Assembly: GCA_029264635.1 (NCBI GenBank)
Contig: JARIAA010000272.1
Span: 1 to 10,917 of the forward strand
Reading direction: 5' to 3'
Length of the DNA: 10,917 nt
Source: Psychrobacter sp.
GTDB lineage: Bacteria; Pseudomonadota; Gammaproteobacteria; Pseudomonadales; Moraxellaceae
Part shown: positions 1-6,458 of the stretch, one piece after another
Layout of the letters: every line of letters begins with the position of its first letter
Position numbering within the stretch: the stretch's first letter is position 1
Program-made: the position numbers and the translations under genes
The notes under the pieces: model-generated
The model's input: the letters and a program-made list of their open reading frames with translations, nothing else
What the model was told of the DNA's origin: nothing
Database searches by the model: none

Positions 1-123
1 GCCAATTACAAAGGGAATCTCTTTAGTCTCAATTGAATCACCAACTTCAACATCATAAGTAAGATGCACCCGAGGCGCGCGTACCTTTGCGAGTCTTTTT
101 TGCACACTGTCTTGCTTTGCCAT
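1..123 (-). CDS. tssB: TssB (VipA), T6SS contractile sheath small subunit; N-terminal fragment
   Basis: Only the first 41 codons are in the window; the gene runs off the left edge. The visible protein starts MAKQDSVQKRL and continues through RAPRVHLTYDVE and a KEIPFVIG segment. This is the characteristic N-terminus of the VipA/TssB family: a basic helix, then the PRV-h-ITYDVE strand, then the KELPFVVG-like strand. In the family, TssB pairs with TssC to build the contractile sheath that drives the Hcp tube out of the cell. The start is well supported by a consensus ribosome binding site 6 bases upstream. The gene begins 27 bases after the stop of the exported TPR-like protein gene on the same strand, which suggests co-transcription. 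tssC and other T6SS genes would be expected further left, outside the window. Family assignment is confident although the fragment is short. Confidence 0.9.
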   Translation of the reverse strand, partial: MAKQDSVQKRLAKVRAPRVHLTYDVEVGDSIETKEIPFVIG

Positions 124-129
124 AATAAG

Positions 130-137
130 TTACCTCA
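130..137 (-). promoter_or_regulatory. Ribosome binding site of tssB
   Basis: On the minus strand this reads TGAGGTAA, a near-perfect Shine-Dalgarno match, 6 bases before the tssB ATG. It is the strongest ribosome binding site of the three genes in this operon. The two preceding genes have none that is obvious. Confidence 0.75.
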
Positions 138-150
138 GCAATTGCTAGTC

Positions 151-903
151 TTAACGTAATATACTAAATGGATCAGTAGATTTGGCATTGCTGCTTTTAG
201 GAGATGATTGTTTAACCGGTTGTTTAACAGGCTTCGATTTTGGTACTGGTCGTATATTTGGTTTTACAATTACTTTTCTTTTAGATGGTGCAGCTTGTGT
301 TTTTTTCTGAACGGATGGACGAGTTTGAGCTCTAGTTTTGCTCTTCGCTTTAGCTGCTCTAGGCTTTACAACAGGAGCCACTGGTTTTGGTAGAGACTCA
401 TCATAATTAAAGCCGTAAACTTCACCGTATATTTTGCTAAGCGCGTATTGATAGTCTTCTAGAAAATCTGCCTCTAAATCCTCCGTTAAATAGTCCGATT
501 GCAGCTGGCTTTTAGAGACAATCGCACTGCTATTTAGCAATATTCTTTTGAGATTTTCAGTACTGTGTCCTGAGCTGATCGCTTCACTTGCTGCATATAA
601 AGCGTAGGCATGATAGCCATGGTTGTAATAAATCTCTGACAAAATCTCCCATGCCAAAGAATCATTTGGATTAAGCGACAGTCTTTGATTTAAGTCCTTG
701 ATTAGCTCATGAAGTGGCAAAGATTTTACATCCGTATTTTTAAGCGTTGCATATTGATTAATAATGCTCGAATCTGCATCTTTTTCTTGTATGACAAGCT
801 CACTATGCGCAGTACTTACTGCTAAACCCGTCATCAGTAGAGCCACCAAAATAGTTCTAGATCGTTTAATGCTATCGCTAATATATTTTTTAATACTGGT
901 CAT
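151..903 (-). CDS. Exported TPR-like protein with basic Lys/Pro-rich C-terminal tail, T6SS-linked, function unknown
   Basis: Protein of 250 residues that I cannot name. Residues 1-17 are basic and residues 18-33 are hydrophobic: either a signal peptide with possible cleavage after A32, or an uncleaved inner-membrane anchor. In both cases the bulk should be periplasmic. Residues about 66-125 look like one or two TPR helical hairpins, with the W-x2-L, Y and A-L-x-A-x-x-E-A spacing of that repeat. Residues about 135-168 are acidic and aromatic. Residues about 171-241 are low-complexity and very rich in Lys, Arg, Pro, Ser and Gln, so probably disordered; the last residues are DPFSILR. The gene lies 61 bases after the lipoprotein gene and 27 bases before tssB, so a T6SS role is inferred from position. 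The ATG at 903 has no clear Shine-Dalgarno, but the next Met (residue 24) would destroy the export signal. Acinetobacter T6SS loci carry accessory genes called asa; I cannot say whether this is one of them. Confidence 0.8.
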   Translation of the reverse strand: MTSIKKYISDSIKRSRTILVALLMTGLAVSTAHSELVIQEKDADSSIINQYATLKNTDVKSLPLHELIKDLNQRLSLNPNDSLAWEILSEIYYNHGYHAYALYAASEAISSGHSTENLKRILLNSSAIVSKSQLQSDYLTEDLEADFLEDYQYALSKIYGEVYGFNYDESLPKPVAPVVKPRAAKAKSKTRAQTRPSVQKKTQAAPSKRKVIVKPNIRPVPKSKPVKQPVKQSSPKSSNAKSTDPFSILR

Positions 904-964
904 CGTGAATCGGCGCTCGCTATTATTAGTATGAGATTGATAAATTTATCTACTCTCTAATGGT

Positions 965-1450
965 TCAATCAGAAGCATTAACTAAGGTTGTCATCTTAGT
1001 CAAGGTATCTTTAAATCTAGCCTTATCACTGCGACTCATGACAGTATTATCATGATATGAGCCGATGTTACTCTGCGTTATTTTGACAGCTGATAACATC
1101 GCAATTTGCCGAGCTTCGATAAGCTGGTCGTTAAGACCAAGCGCTTCGTTAGATGCTCTTAATGCCCGTGCATAGCGCTTTGACTCATAGTTACTTTTTG
1201 CCATCATTAGCCAATCTTCGGCAGAGAGTTGACGGTTGATCTGTGCTTTTGTCGTGTCGAATAAATACACAAATGAAGGGGCACTTAGTTGACTTATAGG
1301 TGTCGCCTTATTCGTAACGACAGTCGTACTTGACACATGGTCAACCTTCTTTTTAGCGCCCATTCCACAGCCTGTGAGTAGCAAAAAGCTACTTAACGCT
1401 ACTGCTGACAAACCTAAAGTATTAGTCTGAATACGTCCGATATAATCCAT
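965..1450 (-). CDS. TPR-like outer-membrane lipoprotein, T6SS-linked, function unknown
   Basis: Protein of 161 residues with a lipoprotein signal: hydrophobic residues 11-25, then lipobox L25-T26-G27-C28. Residue +2 is Gly rather than Asp, which favours outer-membrane sorting in gamma-proteobacteria. A short basic and Thr-rich linker follows. Residues about 77-123 fit a TPR hairpin (AEDWLMMAKSNYE, then YARALRASNEAL). It is the first gene of the probable T6SS operon and sits just downstream of the promoter at 1538-1565. TssJ, the usual T6SS lipoprotein, is a beta-sandwich; this protein appears helical, so it is not an ordinary TssJ, though it could fill a similar anchoring role (inference). 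No strong Shine-Dalgarno is seen before the ATG. The next Met (residue 30) lies after the lipobox, so this start is needed for export. Confidence 0.8.
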   Translation of the reverse strand: MDYIGRIQTNTLGLSAVALSSFLLLTGCGMGAKKKVDHVSSTTVVTNKATPISQLSAPSFVYLFDTTKAQINRQLSAEDWLMMAKSNYESKRYARALRASNEALGLNDQLIEARQIAMLSAVKITQSNIGSYHDNTVMSRSDKARFKDTLTKMTTLVNASD

Positions 1451-1524
1451 AAGCGAGCCGTCATCATAAATATAGTGAACAGTATGGCTGTTAATATTTA
1501 CCTAATTATAAACAAATATCAACC

Positions 1525-1539
1525 ATCTACTAGGTAGAT
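1525..1539. repeat. Inverted repeat overlapping the T6SS operon promoter, possible operator
   Basis: Arms ATCTAC (1525-1530) and GTAGAT (1534-1539) are perfect inverted copies around a 3-base centre. The element overlaps the first bases of the -10 hexamer and covers the expected transcription start, a position where a bound dimeric repressor would block initiation. The arms are short, so chance is a real alternative in AT-rich DNA. Confidence 0.35.
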
Positions 1540-1565
1540 TATACATATACCTGACAATATTTCAA
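1538..1565 (-). promoter_or_regulatory. Probable sigma-70 promoter of the T6SS operon
   Basis: On the minus strand, TTGAAA (1565-1560, five of six consensus bases) is followed by a 16-base spacer and a perfect TATAAT (1543-1538). Transcription would start near 1531, giving a leader of about 80 bases before the lipoprotein ATG at 1450. It is the best promoter-like match I found in the window. Confidence 0.6.
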
Positions 1566-1914
1566 TAAAATTGTCTACTTAATGAAATAAATATTTAATA
1601 AGCTCTTATTAATATTTTATTATTTACGACAACACATATACTTATACTGTTTTTTGAAGATTTAATATGCAAAAACTACCTTATTTATTAAATATTTCCT
1701 ATAGATAGTAGTATTTTTTATTGACTCCTTACGAAAGACTATTAGCTAGTTATTTTTTTATTCATACTAAAGTTTATTATTTATTTAACAAATTTAGACG
1801 ATTGTTTGCCAATAACCAATACGCCAATGTAGTTACATATCCTGTTCGTTGACGCCAAGTTAACTTCTCACGCCCAAAAATAATGACAAAATATTAAAAC
1901 TTAATGACAAGACG

Positions 1915-1955
1915 AAAAAAAGCCAGCAAACAGTCAATGTTGCTGGCCTTTTCTT
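1915..1955 (-). terminator. Rho-independent terminator of the helicase gene
   Basis: Perfect 8-base stem GCCAGCAA (1922-1929) and TTGCTGGC (1940-1947) with a 10-base loop. On the minus strand the stem is followed by seven T residues (1921-1915), so it should stop transcription from the helicase gene, which ends about 100 bases away. The plus strand also has a T-rich tract after the stem, so it may work both ways. Confidence 0.8.
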
Positions 1956-2054
1956 TATGCTGATTTGTGATTCTAGTTGACAATGATGCTATATAATTTG
2001 GCGAAGATACTGGTGCAGTTATTTAAACGCCTAAGTAGTTATTAAAGCCCAATG

Positions 2055-4229
2055 TCACCACCACACTGGATCATCACTCGCCAGCGTCTCTAACAATTTT
2101 CTAGAACGTTTAACCTCCACTTTATCGGCAGAGAGCTCTGCAATAAACCGTGACGGCTGATCAAAGTAACCTGAATAACTGGCAAAATAATCAGGCGCGG
2201 TTAAATACAGTCTGTTCTTGGCGCGACTACAAGCCACATAAAACAGCTTGCGCTCCTCTTCTAATTCCTCAAAGTCATCCAATGAGCGATAATGCGGTGT
2301 CATACCATCGACCAATGAATTGACAAAGACAACTGGCCATTCAAGCCCTTTGGCACTATGGATGGTCGAGATGATCACCTTATCGTTATCATCATGCTCT
2401 GGTTTATCCATGGTAGCGATAGAATCATTAGGCGGATCAAGCGCTAGATTTTCTAAAAAATTATCCATACTATTATGTTCCATCGCTAAATTTTTGAGCA
2501 CACGAAAGTCTTCACTACGCTCTCGCCAATTTTCCTCGACCGTTTTTAAAATAGGAATATAAAACTCAAGAATTAGCTCAATAATGGTTTCGATAGACTC
2601 TGCCTGACTGGCATTGGTCAAAGTAGTATGCAAAGGTTTAAGCTGAGGGCTTTTTTTGGTAAACGCGGGTAATAGCAGCGGCTCAAAAGAATTGGCATCC
2701 GTGTTAATCGCTTGGGTTAAGCGCGTAGCAGTGACTGCCCCTACCCCTTTGAACAAAGTTAAAATACGATGCCAAGCAATCGTATCATTTGGGTTATAAA
2801 GGATTTTGACAAATGCCAGTACATCTTTAACATGACGCCTTTCAATAAACTTAATACCCCCTACTACGATAAACGGAATATGACGCTCCATAAACTCAAG
2901 CTGTATATAGTTGGACTGAAAAGAGGTTCGGCATAATACGGCAAAGTCATTAAAATCATACTCTGACTTTAATTCTATAATTTTATCTGCGATATATTTT
3001 GCTTCTTTTGTCTCGTCGCTTGCACGGCTAAAAACTGGCTTGTCGCCCATTATAGTAGCGTTTGAATACAGCTGTTTTTGATAGCCTAACGTGATTTGTG
3101 CCGACAAAGCATTGATATAATTCAAAATTGCAGGCGTACTGCGATAGTTTTGCTCAAGTTTAATCAGACTCGCTTCGGGATAGGTCTTACCAAACAGCAG
3201 AATATTTTCGTAATTGGCACCGCGAAAGGCATAAATGCTTTGATTGTCATCACCCACGACCATTAAGGATACAGAAGGAGGCGCGCACATTAGATCTATC
3301 AGCTGCTTTTGCGGAATATTAGTGTCTTGATATTCATCAACCATAATATAGCGATAGGTACTTTGTAGCTGCTCACGAAACTTATCGTTAGTCTTTAAAT
3401 GACGGACGACTTGGCTAATAATATCGTCAAAATCGTATAAATGATTGGCACGTTTATAGTCGTGAAAATCGACAGCCAACTGTTCGATAATAGGAATATA
3501 AATAGCGATATCAGGATAGCTGTCTTCAATCAAATTTCGAATAGGAATTCGTCGGTTTCTAGACGTTGAAAATAGGGTTTGCAAAGTCTTTTTGCGTGGG
3601 AAAGCTTGTTTTTTAGTTTGCGCTGGGTACTTTTTTTCTTTGTAAATCAGATCAATGGCATCCTCGCTATCCCCTGTATCTAAAATAGTAAATTTTGGAT
3701 TGATACCAAGCAGCCCTGAGTATTGCCGCAGCAGCCTATGACAAAACGAGTGAAAAGTACCACTAGTGATATCATTTAGCGCTTTACTTGTGGGCAAGAT
3801 ATCTTTAAATAACTCATCGTCAGATAGGGTATTAACAAGTAGCGTCTTGGCGCGGCTTTTGATCTCATCTGCCGCTTTACGGGTAAAGGTTAATAGCAAG
3901 ATACTTTTTGGTGACACACCGTTTTCTAATAGATAACTTGTACGATAAGTCAGCGTTTTGGTCTTACCAGAACCTGCCCCAGCGATGACCAACACCTTGC
4001 CATCAATCGTAGTTGCTGCTAGCAATTGATTGGGGTTAAGTTCGCTAGCATAATCGATTTTTAACCTTAAATCTGCCCGCAGACGCTCGTTTAGTACTTT
4101 ATCGTTGGCATCGATTAAGTTTGCTTCTAGCTTTTCAATCGCCTGCTTAAGACGCGTAAGCTTGGGCTTAATGTCCATAAAATTCTGCGGGTATTTATAG
4201 CGGCGCGTATCAAAAATCGTAGTCGTCAT
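2055..4229 (-). CDS. UvrD/Rep family superfamily 1A ATP-dependent DNA helicase
   Basis: Protein of 724 residues with the complete SF1A motif set in order: Q-motif-like NPNQ (65-68), Walker A AGAGSGKT (83-90), Ia LLLTFTRKAADEIKSR (111-126), GTFHSFCHR (157-165), Walker B VDEYQDT (297-303), III GDDNQSIYAFRG (326-337), IV LEQNYRST (358-365), V IISTIHSAKGLE (619-630), VI EEERKLFYVACSRAK (657-671). In the family these proteins unwind DNA 3' to 5' in repair, replication restart or plasmid replication. The motifs are intact, so it is probably active. It is not simply Rep or UvrD: about 60 mostly helical, charged residues precede the Q-motif, whereas Rep and UvrD begin almost at it. The C-terminus ends acidic-then-aromatic (ASDDPVWW). 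It has its own terminator and no operon partner. The ATG at 4229 has no good Shine-Dalgarno nearby; M18 is an alternative start. The exact role is undetermined. Confidence 0.92.
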   Translation of the reverse strand: MTTTIFDTRRYKYPQNFMDIKPKLTRLKQAIEKLEANLIDANDKVLNERLRADLRLKIDYASELNPNQLLAATTIDGKVLVIAGAGSGKTKTLTYRTSYLLENGVSPKSILLLTFTRKAADEIKSRAKTLLVNTLSDDELFKDILPTSKALNDITSGTFHSFCHRLLRQYSGLLGINPKFTILDTGDSEDAIDLIYKEKKYPAQTKKQAFPRKKTLQTLFSTSRNRRIPIRNLIEDSYPDIAIYIPIIEQLAVDFHDYKRANHLYDFDDIISQVVRHLKTNDKFREQLQSTYRYIMVDEYQDTNIPQKQLIDLMCAPPSVSLMVVGDDNQSIYAFRGANYENILLFGKTYPEASLIKLEQNYRSTPAILNYINALSAQITLGYQKQLYSNATIMGDKPVFSRASDETKEAKYIADKIIELKSEYDFNDFAVLCRTSFQSNYIQLEFMERHIPFIVVGGIKFIERRHVKDVLAFVKILYNPNDTIAWHRILTLFKGVGAVTATRLTQAINTDANSFEPLLLPAFTKKSPQLKPLHTTLTNASQAESIETIIELILEFYIPILKTVEENWRERSEDFRVLKNLAMEHNSMDNFLENLALDPPNDSIATMDKPEHDDNDKVIISTIHSAKGLEWPVVFVNSLVDGMTPHYRSLDDFEELEEERKLFYVACSRAKNRLYLTAPDYFASYSGYFDQPSRFIAELSADKVEVKRSRKLLETLASDDPVWW

Positions 4230-4321
4230 CGTGAAATATTGCCTTTCTTATTAAGTAAAAACGGTCTATTCAAAAATGGTACTGTTTAATGAATATCTTG
4301 CCATCACTTTTGACACCCTAT

Positions 4322-4380
4322 AAAAAAACCTGTCACTACTTCTCATAAGGCTTTGCAACACTATGAGAGTGGGTGACAGG
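4322..4380 (-). terminator. Hairpin terminator after the nlpD-like gene
   Basis: Outer stem CCTGTCAC (4329-4336) with GTGACAGG (4373-4380), interrupted by a small internal loop, then inner stem TCTCATA (4341-4347) with TATGAGA (4362-4368). On the minus strand the outer stem is followed by seven T residues (4328-4322). It lies 66 bases past the end of the LytM-coding part and ends the surE-nlpD transcription unit. Confidence 0.75.
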
Positions 4381-4445
4381 TTATAAGAATAGGTTAGCGT
4401 TTAAGAGCCTTTCGTTTAACTTGGGCTATCTAGCTAGGCTAAATA

Positions 4446-5254
4446 TTAACGTCCCAAAACTGCACGCGGGTCAATGGGATTACCATTTAAGCGTACTTGA
4501 AATTCTAACGCTACTTGATCGGTCTGCCCACTATTGCCCATACTAGCGATACGTTGGCCGCGTTGTACGACTTCACCTTCTTTTACAAGTAGCTGGCTAT
4601 TATGTGCGTAAGCGGTAATATAATTGTCACTATGACGAATCATAATAAGATTGCCGTACTCCGTCAAACCATCACCTGAATAAAGTACGGTTCCAGTTTG
4701 GCTAGCAAGCACAGGATCGCCTTGTTTACCCGCAAACACATACCCATGTTGCCTGATGAAGCATCAAAATTACGGATCACTTGGTTACGAGTAGGATAAT
4801 CATAACCTGCGGTCGAATTGGCAGTCACCTCATAAACAGGGTTAGAGCCAGTTGGAGGTGGTGGTGTGTACTGCGGCTGCGGTGTTGTTGGCGTAGGCGC
4901 ACTGTTATAGTTGTTATTATAACTGTTGTTGTTAACGGGCCGTTTAGGCGCATTTTGCTCACCGTACCAAAGCTTGAGCCATTGACCACTATAGATAGTA
5001 TACTTACTGTCAAGACCATTAAGTGCGCCAATTTGGCGATAGTTTAAACGATAGCGCGAAGCAATCTGGCTGACAGTATCGCCACGCTTTACGAGGTAAT
5101 AATTGGGTACACCTTGATTATTGGTGATGATCTTGGGCGCCGATTGTGAAGAGTTTTGATAGGTCGGCTTAGTTGCACAGCCTGTCATCGCAACCGCCAG
5201 CGAGCCAATTAAGGCGGCGGTCGCCAGCTGCGACCCAGAAATAAACTTTTTCAT
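4446..5254 (-). pseudogene. nlpD: NlpD-like LysM/LytM lipoprotein, apparently frameshifted
   Basis: The gene encodes a lipoprotein (MKKFISG start, hydrophobic segment, lipobox M-T-G-C with C26), a LysM peptidoglycan-binding domain (about residues 52-95), a linker rich in Asn, Pro and Thr (about 100-145), and a LytM/M23 domain. The reading frame breaks near 4740-4745. Upstream it reads ...SSGNMG; downstream, in another frame, YVFAGKQGDPVLA... continues to the end at 4446. Adding one base (for example a fourth G to the GGG run) gives N-M-G-Y-V-F-A-G, matching the GNKGIDIAG region of E. coli NlpD, and a protein of 269 residues. As read, the product stops after 196 residues without a LytM domain. 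The LytM part lacks the metal-binding His/Asp (N-M-G-Y-V and LEFQVR instead of H-x-G-x-D and HxH), as in NlpD proteins, which activate amidases rather than cut. The start at 5254 is preferred over a GTG at 5284 because it has a good ribosome binding site. It could be a true mutation or a sequencing error. Confidence 0.85.
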
Positions 5255-5260
5255 ACAAGG

Positions 5261-5266
5261 TTTCCT
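5261..5266 (-). promoter_or_regulatory. Ribosome binding site deciding the nlpD start
   Basis: On the minus strand AGGAAA lies 6 bases before the ATG at 5254, which begins the typical lipoprotein leader MKKFISG. The in-frame GTG at 5284 would add ten residues with no better site, so 5254 is chosen. Confidence 0.6.
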
Positions 5267-5330
5267 ATTCTTTATATTACTCACGATTATCGTGCTTTAC
5301 CTTTACAGTTTATAAGGTGTTACCGCTGCT

Positions 5331-5336
5331 ATTATA
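5331..5336 (-). promoter_or_regulatory. Possible -10 box of a separate nlpD promoter
   Basis: A perfect TATAAT on the minus strand lies 77 bases before the nlpD ATG, in the 145-base gap after surE. No good -35 hexamer sits at 16-18 bases. No terminator follows surE, so nlpD can also be read from the surE promoter. Confidence 0.25.
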
Positions 5337-5399
5337 ACCATAATATGTCGCTATTTATAGAAACGGCTTTTTAATAACAAAAATGAAAATATGAGAAGC

Positions 5400-6296
5400 T
5401 TATAATGATAAAGCAGCAAACTTACTAAGCGCCGTAGTCGGTGTATGATGCAGACGCACAGGCGACAAGCTAATGTATCCTGCTGTGACCGCTTGATCAT
5501 CTGTCCAAACAACCAAGTGCTCATTATTGTCTGCTACAGGCTGCTTTACAGGCTCAGTGCAGTCTGCACTTGTAGGCATAGATTTGTTTATAGAAGCCTT
5601 ATTTATAGTATGGAGAGAGGCGTCAACATAGTCTGCATTTTGCGAGTGCTGAGATTTTTTTAGGGACAGCCAATAGGTATCACGGCCACGTGGATCGACC
5701 ATCTGATGTACAGGACGCGCAAGCAGACTATGGCCTAGACGTGTAATTTTTCGTCCTGCGATATCCGCAGCTTTATCTACGTGAGGAATATTAACGTTCA
5801 GTACATGATAGGGCAACCGCTTCATCTCTTCTAGTAGAGCCGTTTCAGTTAATAGCTTCGCGATCTCTGCTGCAGCTATTTGATAGTGATCGCTCCCCTC
5901 TCCTTTCATTTTACCGCCCACTAATGAGGTTGCAATCGCTGGTACACCGAACAGCTGAGCGGTCAACGCTGCCCCAAAAGTGCCTGAGAACATAACGTCT
6001 TGGCCTAAATTTGCCCCTGAATTGATTCCTGTAATCACACAATCGAACGTGATATCTGAGTATATCTGATGCAAGGCAAGATAAATACAATCAGCAGGTG
6101 AACCATTCACCGCGATAAATCCAGACGGCAGCTCATGAGTGTACAAAGGCTGAGAGATATGAAGCGAGCTTGCACTACCGCTCTGCTCTGAGGCAGGTGC
6201 GACGACCATAACGTCACCTATGTGAGAAAGTGCTTGGTGTAGCGCCAGCAATCCTGGCGCATATATACCGTCGTCATTACTGATTAAAAACTTCAT
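5400..6296 (-). CDS. surE: SurE, 5'/3'-nucleotidase (stationary-phase survival protein)
   Basis: Protein of 298 residues, a cytoplasmic metal-dependent nucleoside 5'-monophosphate phosphatase by family. The N-terminus MKFLISNDDG carries the metal-binding D8-D9 pair. The S39 region (APASEQSGSASSL), NGSPADC (64-70), the ITGINSGANLG segment (88-98, with N92) and SGTFGAA (104-110) are all present. YWLS (208-211) and TDDQAVTAGYISLSPV (265-280) are the usual C-terminal strands. SurE is normally about 250 residues; the extra length is a hydrophilic insertion at about 213-262, in a loop where other SurE proteins have a short Gly-rich turn. All catalytic residues remain, so it should be active. A GAGA-type ribosome binding site precedes the ATG. 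nlpD follows on the same strand after 145 bases; the surE-nlpD order is known from many gamma-proteobacteria, usually with pcm between and rpoS after, both missing here. Confidence 0.96.
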   Translation of the reverse strand: MKFLISNDDGIYAPGLLALHQALSHIGDVMVVAPASEQSGSASSLHISQPLYTHELPSGFIAVNGSPADCIYLALHQIYSDITFDCVITGINSGANLGQDVMFSGTFGAALTAQLFGVPAIATSLVGGKMKGEGSDHYQIAAAEIAKLLTETALLEEMKRLPYHVLNVNIPHVDKAADIAGRKITRLGHSLLARPVHQMVDPRGRDTYWLSLKKSQHSQNADYVDASLHTINKASINKSMPTSADCTEPVKQPVADNNEHLVVWTDDQAVTAGYISLSPVRLHHTPTTALSKFAALSL

Positions 6297-6422
6297 ATAG
6301 TCTCAATACAATCTTATTATTAAATAGTTTAACCACAATTATCTAATCCGTAGTTATCCAACCTATAATCACATTACTTGGCTGACCAACTTATATAAAA
6401 GGGCTATATAGTCTTGCAGGCG

Positions 6423-6451
6423 ATTATACCTTAACAGTAGACAATCATAAA
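6423..6451 (-). promoter_or_regulatory. Candidate promoter reading toward surE
   Basis: A perfect TATAAT (minus strand, 6428-6423) with a 17-base spacer to a poor -35 (TTTATG, 6451-6446). It would give a leader of about 120 bases before surE. The weak -35 makes this tentative. Confidence 0.25.
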
Positions 6452-6458
6452 CTAATGC

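Larger units (their letters stand above)
1451..2054. other. Intergenic region of about 600 bases between the T6SS operon and the helicase gene
   Basis: I see no convincing gene on either strand. It contains the probable promoter of the minus-strand T6SS operon with its inverted repeat (1525-1565), a strikingly AT-rich block at 1561-1800 (about 19% G+C by my hand count), and the terminator of the helicase gene (1915-1955). Open frames here are very short and lack ribosome binding sites. Confidence 0.7.

Noticed and set aside
1977..1997. TTGACA and TATAAT on the plus strand, a possible strong promoter
   Set aside because: The spacer is only 9 bases, far from the 16-18 needed, and no plus-strand gene follows; the region runs into the 3' end of the minus-strand helicase gene.
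2320..2562. Plus-strand open frame antisense to the helicase gene
   Set aside because: It overlaps conserved helicase coding sequence, has no family features and no supporting promoter or ribosome binding site.
4446..4739. A separate small M23-domain gene starting with GTG at 4739
   Set aside because: No ribosome binding site, the start falls inside the conserved LytM domain, and the preceding codons in this frame (H-G-Y) continue the NlpD alignment. It is the 3' half of the frameshifted nlpD.
4781..5047. Open frames over the Asn/Pro/Thr-rich NlpD linker
   Set aside because: Repetitive linker codons produce long open frames in other phases; the translations are low-complexity Val/Arg/Thr strings.
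4664..5284. The upstream nlpD frame beginning at GTG 5284 and running on to 4664
   Set aside because: The ATG at 5254 has a proper ribosome binding site and a typical lipoprotein leader; the 25 residues after the shift (from about 4741 to 4664) have no resemblance to LytM and are out-of-frame readthrough.
5282..5294. Perfect small palindrome CACGAT-T-ATCGTG before nlpD
   Set aside because: Six-base arms, no T-run for termination, and no promoter close enough to call it an operator. Probably chance.
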